Of a stretch of 64,000 nucleotides of DNA, positions 33,617-41,711 are shown piece after piece. A program made the position numbers and the translations under genes. The DNA is taken from positions 62,001 through 126,000 of the forward strand of contig NZ_JNFB01000044.1 in NCBI RefSeq assembly GCF_000766145.1. Direction: 5' to 3'. This DNA is from Paenilisteria newyorkensis (GTDB taxonomy: Bacteria; Bacillota; Bacilli; Lactobacillales; Listeriaceae). Every line of letters starts with the position of its first letter. The first letter of the stretch is position 1. The notes beneath the pieces are model-generated. The model did not search any database. It was not told the origin of the DNA and saw only the letters and a list, made by a program, of their open reading frames with translations.

Positions 33617-34735
33617 TTATTCTGCAGCAGCTTGTTTTGCTTCAGCCTCTGCTTTTTCACGCATCCGTTCCCGAACACCTTTTTTCTTAATTTGCTTACT
33701 ACGCAACTGGCCACATGCCGCGTCAATATCCGTCCCATGCTCGCGACGAACGACACAGTTAATGCCTTTACGCTTCAATGTCTCATAAAACGCATCAATA
33801 ACCTCCGTATCGCTACGTTGATACTGATCATGCTCATCGACCGGGTTATACGGAATCAAGTTCACCCAAGCCAGATGGCGTTTCTCACCGATTAAAGCCG
33901 CGAGTTCAAGCGCTTCTTGCCTGTGATCATTGACATCTTTTAGCATAATATACTCATACGTAATACGGCGATTCGTTTTCTCCAAATAATACTCGACTGC
34001 TTCCATCAATTTTTCAAGTGGATATGTCTTGTTAATCCGCATCACGCGCGTACGCAAATCGTTGTTCGGTGCATGTAGAGACACGGCCAAATTGACACGA
34101 ATATCCTCATTCGCAAAATCAATAATGCGCGGCGCTAGACCACTTGTAGACACCGTAATATGACGCGCTCCGATCGCTAAGCCCTTCTGATCGTTCACAA
34201 CACGAAGGAAATCCATCACGTTATCGTAATTATCAAACGGCTCGCCAATACCCATAACCACGATATGGCTGACACGCTCGCCATTCCCCTTCGAATCCAA
34301 ATAAAGCTGCACGTTCATAATCTGCTCCACAATCTCGCCAGCATTCAAGTCACGCTGCTTCTTCAGCAACCCACTCGCACAAAAAGTACAGCCGATATTA
34401 CATCCCACTTGCGTCGTCACACAAACACTAAGCCCGTAAGAATGCGTCATCATAACCGTTTCAATCAAGTTACCATCCGATAGTTGGAATAAATATTTCG
34501 TCGTACCATCTTTAGATTCCTGTTTAATTTGTTCATTTAGCGTATGCATCGTGAAGTTTTCCTCCAACATATCCACACACGTTTTATTCAAGTTCGACAT
34601 CTGCGCAAATTCTGTGACACGTTTGACATAAAGCCAGTCCCACACTTGCGTCGCGCGGAATTTCTTCTCGCCTTTTTCCTCAAACCAGTCGCCAAGCTGC
34701 GCCATCGTTAACCCGTAAATCGAGCTTTTTTCCAT
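33617..34735 (-). CDS. rlmN: Dual-specificity 23S rRNA/tRNA (adenine C2) methyltransferase RlmN
   Basis: A 372-aa radical-SAM methyltransferase that methylates C2 of A2503 in 23S rRNA and A37 of some tRNAs. The [4Fe-4S] motif is CNIGCTFC, followed by [23 protein letters not shown] (SAM site) and [13 protein letters not shown]. The C-terminal methyl-carrying cysteine is in [13 protein letters not shown]. The final 25 residues are a charged, Ala/Lys/Glu-rich tail. Related Cfr methylates C8 of the same base, but the sequence here is RlmN-like. Stand-alone gene flanked by a repeat and a racemase. Confidence 0.95.
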   Translation of the reverse strand: MEKSSIYGLTMAQLGDWFEEKGEKKFRATQVWDWLYVKRVTEFAQMSNLNKTCVDMLEENFTMHTLNEQIKQESKDGTTKYLFQLSDGNLIETVMMTHSYGLSVCVTTQVGCNIGCTFCASGLLKKQRDLNAGEIVEQIMNVQLYLDSKGNGERVSHIVVMGIGEPFDNYDNVMDFLRVVNDQKGLAIGARHITVSTSGLAPRIIDFANEDIRVNLAVSLHAPNNDLRTRVMRINKTYPLEKLMEAVEYYLEKTNRRITYEYIMLKDVNDHRQEALELAALIGEKRHLAWVNLIPYNPVDEHDQYQRSDTEVIDAFYETLKRKGINCVVRREHGTDIDAACGQLRSKQIKKKGVRERMREKAEAEAKQAAAE

Positions 34736-34798
34736 TCTTTAAAAACCTCTTTTCAAAATTTCATTACGCCTTATCCAAATTATAACGGTTTTAGCGCC

Positions 34799-35488
34799 TT
34801 ATCGCAAGGCTTCCTTTGCCGCATATTTGGCGTGAAGTTCCGCGGTTTTAAAGATTGGCAACGCAACGTCCTGCTCCCGAATCAACAACTCCAATTCCGT
34901 GCATCCCAAAACAACGCCCTGAGCCCCTTTTTCGCCCGCTTTTTCAATCATCGCCAGCATCTTCGCCCGCGAATCCTCACGTATCACACCCAAGCATAAT
35001 TCCTCAAAAATAATCTGATTCACCGTCTCCACATCCGCATCATCGGGAGTCTGGAGCTCGACGCCACTTCCCACATAGCGACCTTTATAAAAATCCTCCA
35101 CCATCGTGTACCGTGTCCCGAGCAGCAAAACCCGCTCCAATTTTCGCGCACCAATCGCCTGAATCGTCGGCTCCGCAATATGTAGCAGCGGAATCCCAAT
35201 CGCGTCCTCCACCTGCCGTGCCACTTTATGCATCGTATTCGTGCAAATCACAATCAAATCCGCGCCAGCCCGCTCCAGTTTCACCGCAATATCCGCCAAA
35301 ACGCGCCCAGCCTCCTCCCATTTTCCCTCATGCTGCAACTGCTCAATCGTATAAAAATCCACACTATACAAAATAATCTCCGCCGAATGGAGCTCACCCA
35401 ACGTTTCGCGAACCGTCTCATTAATAATCCGATAGTACTCCGTCGTCGATTCCCAACTCATTCCGCCAATTAATCCGATTTTTTTCAC
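34799..35488 (-). CDS. Aspartate/glutamate racemase family protein
   Basis: A 229-aa protein of the Asp/Glu/hydantoin racemase fold. It starts with KKIGLIGGMSWESTTEYYRI; the two catalytic cysteines lie in LIVICTNTMHK (about 85) and VVLGCTELELLI (about 195), the usual pair of the YgeA/aspartate-racemase branch. It should interconvert D- and L-forms of an amino acid without PLP. The start is taken as GTG 35488, about nine bases after AAGGGG; a GTG six bases earlier is too close. It is distinct from MurI, so it is probably not the essential glutamate racemase. Confidence 0.87.
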   Translation of the reverse strand: MKKIGLIGGMSWESTTEYYRIINETVRETLGELHSAEIILYSVDFYTIEQLQHEGKWEEAGRVLADIAVKLERAGADLIVICTNTMHKVARQVEDAIGIPLLHIAEPTIQAIGARKLERVLLLGTRYTMVEDFYKGRYVGSGVELQTPDDADVETVNQIIFEELCLGVIREDSRAKMLAMIEKAGEKGAQGVVLGCTELELLIREQDVALPIFKTAELHAKYAAKEALR

Positions 35489-35684
35489 GACCACACACCC
35501 CTTCCTAGCCTAAACCTATGTCAAAAAGTATATCACGGAAACAATCGGAACAATATCTTTTTCAATCCAAACCGAGTTACAAAAGTGTAAGTTTTATCAC
35601 GCATAATGTCATCTTAGGCACTGGTTGATGCTTACTTTTATCGTTACACTGAGAGTATAAGTCATCAATATAGGAGGAGTTTAC

Positions 35685-36452
35685 ATGGAAATAGTTCTAC
35701 AAGCAAAGAATGTACGTAAAATTTATGGTATTAAAGGAAACGTCTATACCGCTTTAGATAATATCAGTCTGGAAATTACAAAGGGGGATTTTGTCGGCAT
35801 CATGGGTCCAAGTGGCGCTGGGAAATCGACGCTGCTTAATGTTTTCTCCACCATCGACAAACCTACTTCTGGTGAAATTCAAATCTCCGGTCAAGAGCTG
35901 GGGACAATGAATGAACAACAAATGTCTTCGTTCCGCCGTGATCAGCTAGGATTTATTTTCCAAGATTATAACCTACTCGATACGCTGAGTGTTCGAGAAA
36001 ATATCATTTTACCCCTCGCGCTCGCAAAACATCCTGTGAAGAAAATGGAAACACAACTGGAAAAAGTGGCTGACACATTCCATATTCGTGACATCTTGGA
36101 TAAGTATCCCAACGAAATCTCTGGTGGTCAGAAACAACGAACAGCTGCAAGTCGCGCCATTATCGCTAATCCTAGCTTGATTTTTGCGGATGAGCCTACC
36201 GGTGCCCTTGATTCCAAATCAGCAACCGATTTATTGGAAAATTTAAAAGAATTGAATGAACAAGACTATTCGACAATTATGATGGTAACACATGATGCTT
36301 ATGCCGCCAGCTTCTGCAAACGGATTTTGTTTATTAAAGACGGCACGCTTTATACTGAAATTTATCGTGGTACAACAACCCGCAAAGAGTTTTTTCAAAA
36401 AATTCTGGATGTATTGGCGCAATTAGGAGGGGATATGAATGACGTTATTTGA
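35685..36452 (+). CDS. BceA-like ABC transporter ATPase (antimicrobial peptide resistance type)
   Basis: A 255-aa ATPase of the MacB/BceA group: Walker A GPSGAGKS, Q-loop IFQDYNLLDTLSV, signature ISGGQKQR, Walker B LIFADEPTGALD and VTHDAYAASF. The RLGFIFQDYNLL-type segment and the overlap with an FtsX-like permease of about 644 aa mark a BceAB-type transporter, which removes bacitracin, nisin or lantibiotics from their lipid targets. AGGAGG precedes the ATG by eight bases. It overlaps the permease gene by 14 bp. Unlike typical bce loci, no BceRS two-component system is adjacent, resembling Listeria AnrAB/VirAB, which are controlled from elsewhere. Confidence 0.92.
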   Translation: MEIVLQAKNVRKIYGIKGNVYTALDNISLEITKGDFVGIMGPSGAGKSTLLNVFSTIDKPTSGEIQISGQELGTMNEQQMSSFRRDQLGFIFQDYNLLDTLSVRENIILPLALAKHPVKKMETQLEKVADTFHIRDILDKYPNEISGGQKQRTAASRAIIANPSLIFADEPTGALDSKSATDLLENLKELNEQDYSTIMMVTHDAYAASFCKRILFIKDGTLYTEIYRGTTTRKEFFQKILDVLAQLGGDMNDVI

Positions 36453-38373
36453 TTTAGCAAAAAAGAACATCAAACATAATTTCATTCACTATTTTCTCTA
36501 CTTCGCTTCCATGATTTTCTCTATCATGATTTATTATACCTTCGTATCGCTGTCAAAAGATCCAAAAGTCGTTGCCCGTCTCGATAATGACAGCAGCCTC
36601 GCCAGCATGTTTAACGCATCATCGATCCTCTTAATTATTTTCGTCGCGATCTTTATTTTGTATTCGAATCACTTTTTTACCCGTAAACGAAAAAAGGAAA
36701 TCGGCATTTACTCTCTCCTTGGACTTCGCAAAAAAGAAATCGGTCAGATGCTCTTTTATGAAAATTTTCTCATGGGTGTTGGCGCTCTAGTTATAGGGAT
36801 AGGCCTCGGCACGCTACTGTCCAAGGTATTCGTCGCGATACTACTCAACATGATGAAACTTGGCGGGATTAGTAATTTCGTCTTTTCGATGGATGCTGTG
36901 ATAAACACCGTCGTGATTTTTATTATCATCACACTGATCACATCGCTTACCGGTTACCGGATCATTTACCGAACAACATTACTCGACCTATTTCACTCAG
37001 AAAGCAAGCGCGAAAAAACACCGAAAAGCAACCCTTTCCTAGCACTACTCTCACTCGTTTTGATTTTAGGCGGCTACTTTATCGCTTTGCAACCACTCAT
37101 AACGAAGGATTCTATTTGGGGAAAACTCAAATTTGAACTCGGTATGATACTTATTATGACCTCCGTAATCATCGGAACAGTGCTTTTACTCAACAGTTTC
37201 CTACCATTATTCCTGAACAAGATTCGTAAAAATAAACGGATTTTCTATAACGGCACGAATATTATAAGCAATTCACAGCTCACATTCCGAATCACTTCCA
37301 ACGCCAGAACGCTTGCTACTATCGCAGTTTTGACCGGCATGACACTGGTTTCAATCGGCATGGTCGGTGGCCTCTACAACAACGTGAGTAAAGACGCTGG
37401 TTTGAGTAATCCTGCCACTTTTGAATATCGGATTACAGATGAAGCAAGCAATCAAAAAGCGCTAACACTTGCACAAAACAACACAAAAACACCTATGACT
37501 GGGCATCAAGAAACGACTATCAACTATGTAAAAGCAATAAGTGATCGTGAAATGTCATTTGCATACGTTCCAGAAAAAGGTTTTGCAGTCATTAGTCTTA
37601 CCGCTTACAATAAATTACTGACCTTAGAAAAGCCCAATGATTCAGAAATACCAGCGCTAAAAGACAATGAAGCCATACTTATCTCGGCTGATTCGACTAC
37701 TGCAAGCGATACACTAAATCAAAGCTTCACCTTAAAAAATAGCACCAATCAAAAAATAACCGTCACAAAAACCATGGCAGACCTGCCCTTTAGCACCATT
37801 TACAACCTACTTGTCGTTTCCGATAATGTCGCAAATACACTACCCAGCAAAAATAAAATGACAATCCAATCCATCATGGTTGATCAACCAAAAGATGCCA
37901 TCGCACTAAGCAAACAAATAGCGAAAGTACTTCCAGAAAACGCAGCGTTCCGAAGTTATCCAGAGAATTATGAAGCTCTGATGAAAGGAACAGGCGTCCT
38001 GCTATTTATCGGCATGTTCATCGGTCTGGTTTTCCTTGCTGCAACTGGAAGTATCATCTACTTCAAGCAACTAACAGAAGCCTATAATGATATCGCAACG
38101 TATGATATTTTGAAAAAAATCGGTTTAGATCGAAAAGAAATTCGTAAAACGATCGCCAAACAAGTACTCGTCATCTTCTTAATCCCACTTATTTTAGGAA
38201 TTATGCACAGCTCTGTCGCACTTGTCGCATTAGCCAACCTGCTACAAATGAACATAATACTCGCAGCCAGTATAAGTACAGGCGCCTTCACATTGATGTT
38301 TATCGCTTATTACTTCCTAACGGTAAATACGTACACAAATATTGTAATGGGCAAAAAAAAGAGAGTAGATTGA
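36439..38373 (+). CDS. BceB-like ABC transporter permease
   Basis: A 644-aa permease, exactly the BceB size. It has ten predicted helices: one, then three in the first FtsX domain (FFTRKRKKEIGIYSLLGLRKKEIGQ), two central, a large extracellular domain of about 200 residues after helix 7, and three C-terminal helices with a second FtsX-like coupling (YDILKKIGLDRKEIRKTIAK). The big extracellular domain is the hallmark of Bce-type peptide detoxification modules and usually senses the peptide together with a histidine kinase. The partner ATPase is directly upstream. Confidence 0.92.
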   Translation: MTLFDLAKKNIKHNFIHYFLYFASMIFSIMIYYTFVSLSKDPKVVARLDNDSSLASMFNASSILLIIFVAIFILYSNHFFTRKRKKEIGIYSLLGLRKKEIGQMLFYENFLMGVGALVIGIGLGTLLSKVFVAILLNMMKLGGISNFVFSMDAVINTVVIFIIITLITSLTGYRIIYRTTLLDLFHSESKREKTPKSNPFLALLSLVLILGGYFIALQPLITKDSIWGKLKFELGMILIMTSVIIGTVLLLNSFLPLFLNKIRKNKRIFYNGTNIISNSQLTFRITSNARTLATIAVLTGMTLVSIGMVGGLYNNVSKDAGLSNPATFEYRITDEASNQKALTLAQNNTKTPMTGHQETTINYVKAISDREMSFAYVPEKGFAVISLTAYNKLLTLEKPNDSEIPALKDNEAILISADSTTASDTLNQSFTLKNSTNQKITVTKTMADLPFSTIYNLLVVSDNVANTLPSKNKMTIQSIMVDQPKDAIALSKQIAKVLPENAAFRSYPENYEALMKGTGVLLFIGMFIGLVFLAATGSIIYFKQLTEAYNDIATYDILKKIGLDRKEIRKTIAKQVLVIFLIPLILGIMHSSVALVALANLLQMNIILAASISTGAFTLMFIAYYFLTVNTYTNIVMGKKKRVD

Positions 38374-38380
38374 TATAAAG

Positions 38381-38434
38381 AAAACCGCTTATTGTAGTCT
38401 GATATGCACATCAGACTACAATAAGCGGTTTTTT
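38381..38434. terminator. Very strong bidirectional terminator
   Basis: A perfect 22-bp stem (38381-38402 with 38411-38432) around an 8-base loop, with T-runs on both strands, between the convergent BceB-like and hydrolase genes. Confidence 0.93.
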
Positions 38435-38437
38435 AAT

Positions 38438-39259
38438 TCAATAAATAAATGCTGCAACAATCGCGTCAACCGTCGTATTTTCATGTAAATCACTATGTTG
38501 CGCGTTCGAACCCGTCACGACCTGCTCACTATACTCCGCCACTGCACTATCAAAAATCAGGCGGGAAGCAAGCGCGCTCTGCACTGGTACGACGCCATCC
38601 GATACCGAATCACCATCCAAATCCCCCGCAATCGAAAGCACCTTCAAATTCGCATCCAAATTCGAACTATCCATGATATACTGCTGCAATTCCGCTGTTC
38701 TATTCGTCACATCCACAAAATCCGTCGTCGCCACATTATCATCCGCATCCAAATCATTAAACGGCGTTCCAATCACGACCAATTTTTCCATCGTGGGTGA
38801 CGAATCATCCGCCAACTCCTCCGCATACGTCGTCAGCGCCAATCCACCGTTCGAGTGACCAATCGCATCGTATTGCGTCACGTTGTACTTCTTCTGAATA
38901 TCCTTCATAACCGTATCTACCCACTTCGCTTCTTGAGCAATCGGTGCATCATTATTTTCAAACACAATCTGGATAAAAGGATTCTTTGACTTGGCGCTTA
39001 GCGTTCCTTGGTATTCTAGCGTGCCATCTTTTTTCACCAAAACAATCACTTTATCCGTGGATTTGCCGTATGTAGCTGTGATTCGCGAAATCATCCCGTT
39101 GAACGAATTCGCCGTTCCGTGTGTGCCGTGAACAAGCACAATCGGCGTCGTGTTTGATAAGTCAACATCCTTGACCTTCGCCGAATACGCCTTTATTGAT
39201 CCAAATAATGCAACCGCCACAAGTAAACATCCGCCAAACACCGCTAATTTCCGCCACAT
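38438..39259 (-). CDS. Secreted/membrane-anchored alpha/beta hydrolase (DUF915)
   Basis: A 273-aa hydrolase with an N-terminal hydrophobic anchor, then the alpha/beta fold: PIVLVHGTHGTANSFNGMI (oxyanion loop), AIGHSNGGLAL (nucleophile Ser in GHSNGG) and QHSDLHENTTVDA (catalytic His). DUF915 members are small secreted esterase/lipase-like proteins of Listeria, staphylococci and lactobacilli; substrates are mostly unknown. The start is the ATG ending at 39259, with GGAAGGG seven bases upstream; a start twelve codons earlier has no ribosome site. Confidence 0.9.
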   Translation of the reverse strand: MWRKLAVFGGCLLVAVALFGSIKAYSAKVKDVDLSNTTPIVLVHGTHGTANSFNGMISRITATYGKSTDKVIVLVKKDGTLEYQGTLSAKSKNPFIQIVFENNDAPIAQEAKWVDTVMKDIQKKYNVTQYDAIGHSNGGLALTTYAEELADDSSPTMEKLVVIGTPFNDLDADDNVATTDFVDVTNRTAELQQYIMDSSNLDANLKVLSIAGDLDGDSVSDGVVPVQSALASRLIFDSAVAEYSEQVVTGSNAQHSDLHENTTVDAIVAAFIY

Positions 39260-39454
39260 ATCCCATCCAACCCTTCCGAAACTTTTCTCATACATTTACT
39301 TTACCCATAAAAGATGAACAATTTGTTACCAAAATATTAGGTTTTAAAGAAGTTTTGGGGATTGGGTTTGAAGGTTGGGTTTTGTGGGTTTATTGGATTT
39401 TGGCGGTTTTTTGGTTTGCTGGGGCGTTTCTGCTCGGTGATTGTTCTAGGCTAT

Positions 39455-39707
39455 CTGCAACCTTCTATCTTATTCTCTGGTAGAATCAAAGTTCGGCTTT
39501 TTTCATGTTTCATGCACTTGTCGGTCCCGCCTACTCGCTTCGCTCCTAGCCATATTGGGGCTTTGGTTGGTTAGTCGTTTTTGTTTGCAAGTGGTCAGGG
39601 TTCTCTGCTTCCTTCTGTCTTGTTCTCTGGTAGAATCCAAGTTCTGTGTTTTTTCATGTTCACCTGCTTGACGGATTCGCCTACTCGCTTCGCTCCTAGC
39701 CATATTG
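39455..39707 (+). repeat. Imperfect tandem repeat with 150-bp period
   Basis: Segments 39455-39557 and 39605-39707 align without gaps at a constant 150-bp offset; shared blocks include TTCTCTGGTAGAATC, TTTTTTCATGTT and CCTACTCGCTTCGCTCC. It lies in a 588-bp non-coding gap between the DUF915 hydrolase and the 2TM-repeat genes; the rest of the gap (39260-39454, 39708-39847) shows nothing else I can name. The end block CATATTGAAACTCTAACTC resembles TATATTGAGACTGTAACTC in the repeat at 61979-62324. Confidence 0.8.
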
Positions 39708-39847
39708 AAACTCTAACTCGGCAAAGTACGCCGAGCAAGACTTACAATGATTACTTTGACACGCAGAGTAATCCGTGCTATTATTACTCTATCAGATAGA
39801 ACACTGTGCGCGCAGTTGTATTTTTGAATACTTTGGAGGTTTTAAAA

Positions 39848-40267
39848 ATGATAACTATTAAAAAACATGTCGAACAATTATTCACAGATATCCCGGTGAC
39901 GGAGGAAAGTCTGTTCATGAAAGAGGAAATTCTGCACGGTCTCGAGGACAAAGTGGATATCCTTATGGCGCAAGGGAAATCGGAGGAGGATGCAATCAAT
40001 AAAGCGATTGTCGAACTCGGCGATTTGACGGATTTACGTATGGAACTGGCTGAGGCTCGTGTGAAACCGCCTAAATCGTATCTCGCCTGGACGCATTTCC
40101 AATTCTCACTCGTTGGCGCGGCGATTATCATCGGCTTGCTTCTTTTCATCAATATTTACTACACGCCAACCGTTCTTTGGGTCGTTTTCCCTGCATTTGC
40201 AATCGTTTGGTGGCCGCTCGCCATGTACTTTAGATGCCTTCGCGTCCAAGGGGAGGTCATGAATTGA
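39848..40267 (+). CDS. Membrane protein with permease-prefix and one 2TM repeat
   Basis: A 139-aa protein. The first 80 residues are a soluble helical domain (KHVEQLFTDIPVTEESLFMKEEI to AIVELGDLTDLRMELAEA) known as the permease prefix/DUF1700-like domain. Two helices follow, ending TPTVLWVVFPAFAIVWWPLAMYF. The start ATG 39848 has GGAGG nine bases upstream. The next gene, coupled by overlap, contains four more copies of this two-helix unit. Genes like this often stand behind PadR regulators, but none is present. Function unknown. Confidence 0.8.
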   Translation: MITIKKHVEQLFTDIPVTEESLFMKEEILHGLEDKVDILMAQGKSEEDAINKAIVELGDLTDLRMELAEARVKPPKSYLAWTHFQFSLVGAAIIIGLLLFINIYYTPTVLWVVFPAFAIVWWPLAMYFRCLRVQGEVMN

Positions 40268-40902
40268 AAGGTTTAGTCAGCTTCTCAATCGTCGGTAGCG
40301 CGATTTGTATGTTTTTCCTAGTCATGCTCAATTATTTCCTAACACCAACGCTCGACTGGAGCATCTATCCTTGCATCGCCCTACTTCTCTGGCCCTTATC
40401 CATGTATTTCGTTTACCGCCAAAATTTAAAACAGTTCGCTTTCTTCACTAGTTCGGTCTTCATTATCCTGCTAACTGTCATCAACCTACGCGAAACGCCG
40501 GATGTTCTTTGGGTGCTATACGCCCTTTACCCGCTTGTTTTCTGGCCAGTTTTTACAGCTTTCGGAAAAAAAGCGTACACGATGACTGCCGCGGTGATTG
40601 GCGCTACAACAACGATTATCTACTATGCGTTGCTTAACATTGCCTTTTCACCGAGCTATCCGTGGATAATCGCCATCATTTTCGCAATCGGTTGGTGGCC
40701 ATTATCGCTATACCACGCCAAACACAAAAACTTTTTCGCCTTCTCCATCCAAGCAAGTATTTGGATTAGCGCGTTTGTCATCGGAATGAACTGGGCCTTT
40801 TCGCCAAGCGTGATTTGGGCGATTTATCCGATTTTCGCCGTCGTTTGGTGGCCAATCTCGATGTACTTTTTTAGTGCGAAACGTCACATAACAACTTTAT
40901 AA
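40264..40902 (+). CDS. Membrane protein made of four 2TM repeats
   Basis: A 212-aa, eight-helix membrane protein that starts with TTG at 40264; GGGGAGG lies seven bases upstream and the codon overlaps the previous stop (TTGA). It is built of four units of about 50 aa, each a helix, an aromatic-proline turn and a second helix ending in a WWP-type motif: TPTLDWSIYPCIALLLWPLSMYF, then ETPDVLWVLYALYPLVFWP, SPSYPWIIAIIFAIGWWPLSL and SPSVIWAIYPIFAVVWWPISM (first unit quoted in part: TPTLDWSIYPCIALLLWP). Evidently expanded by internal duplication from the unit in the gene before it. Role unknown. Confidence 0.78.
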   Translation: MKGLVSFSIVGSAICMFFLVMLNYFLTPTLDWSIYPCIALLLWPLSMYFVYRQNLKQFAFFTSSVFIILLTVINLRETPDVLWVLYALYPLVFWPVFTAFGKKAYTMTAAVIGATTTIIYYALLNIAFSPSYPWIIAIIFAIGWWPLSLYHAKHKNFFAFSIQASIWISAFVIGMNWAFSPSVIWAIYPIFAVVWWPISMYFFSAKRHITTL

Positions 40903-40966
40903 TTCGGCGCATCTATGGTACATTCAAATAGAATCAAAAACTTTATTTGAAGGAGCTATTATAAAA

Positions 40967-41395
40967 ATGGAAAATCAACTAGACGAAAAAGCCGTTTTGC
41001 GTGCTCAGCTGACGAATCCGCGCTGGATGACATTAACGCTCGCGATTATTTGTTCGCTGTTCGCCATATTTACATTGTTAGGCGTGTTTGTACTATTCGC
41101 ACTATCAACAAAAGACATTAAGCCCGACGCAATCCACGCCTTACAAATCGCAAAAATCCTAGCCTCCGTGTTCTGTGTCCTTTACGCGATATTCGCCTTA
41201 CTACTATTCAATAACTACTCCAAACTAAGAAAAGGCATCCTCGTTCCCAAAATGCTCTATTTCGCGCTAAGCATCTTCGTTATCTTATCCGCAGCAAATA
41301 GCATTTTCAGTGGACAATTAGGCGGCGTCTTTTTACCCCTTATCATCTTATTATTCGCAATTAAAATCATCTTAGATCTCGGAAAAATCAAATAA
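40967..41395 (+). CDS. Hypothetical four-helix membrane protein
   Basis: A 142-aa protein with a short charged N-terminus and four hydrophobic helices (about 20-45, 62-82, 92-108 and 115-135). I recognise no family. GAAGGAG lies twelve bases before the ATG, rather far. It lies 64 bp after the 2TM-repeat gene on the same strand and may belong to the same transcript, with a terminator after its stop. Nothing in it suggests a catalytic function. Confidence 0.65.
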   Translation: MENQLDEKAVLRAQLTNPRWMTLTLAIICSLFAIFTLLGVFVLFALSTKDIKPDAIHALQIAKILASVFCVLYAIFALLLFNNYSKLRKGILVPKMLYFALSIFVILSAANSIFSGQLGGVFLPLIILLFAIKIILDLGKIK

Positions 41396-41410
41396 TCCAT
41401 CAAAAATATG

Positions 41411-41440
41411 AAAACCTGCTGGCTCTCAGTAGGTTTTTTT
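41411..41440 (+). terminator. Intrinsic terminator
   Basis: AAAACCTGCTG pairs with CAGTAGGTTTT (one mismatch) and is followed by TTT. It ends the three-gene membrane-protein run. The following 270 bp up to the lyase gene are AT-rich and hold its promoter, not clearly resolved. Confidence 0.75.
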
Positions 41441-41711
41441 GCGTCTTAAACCCTCCTAAATAAAAAAATTTTCATCTAAATACAAAAAGTAATATTTTTT
41501 ACATCATAATAAATCACTCTTTTGTCACAACTAACAAAATAATGTAATCTTTTATACATATTATTCATTTAACCGCTTTCTAAATGTGTCTAATTTATGT
41601 CCACGAACGAACTTTTGTGTTTTCCCCCGCATTTTCATGGGTACTAAAGTAAAGAAACCAACCTTACGACAGAAAATGTGTCGAAAATAGGAACACGGAG
41701 GTGCAGTTACC

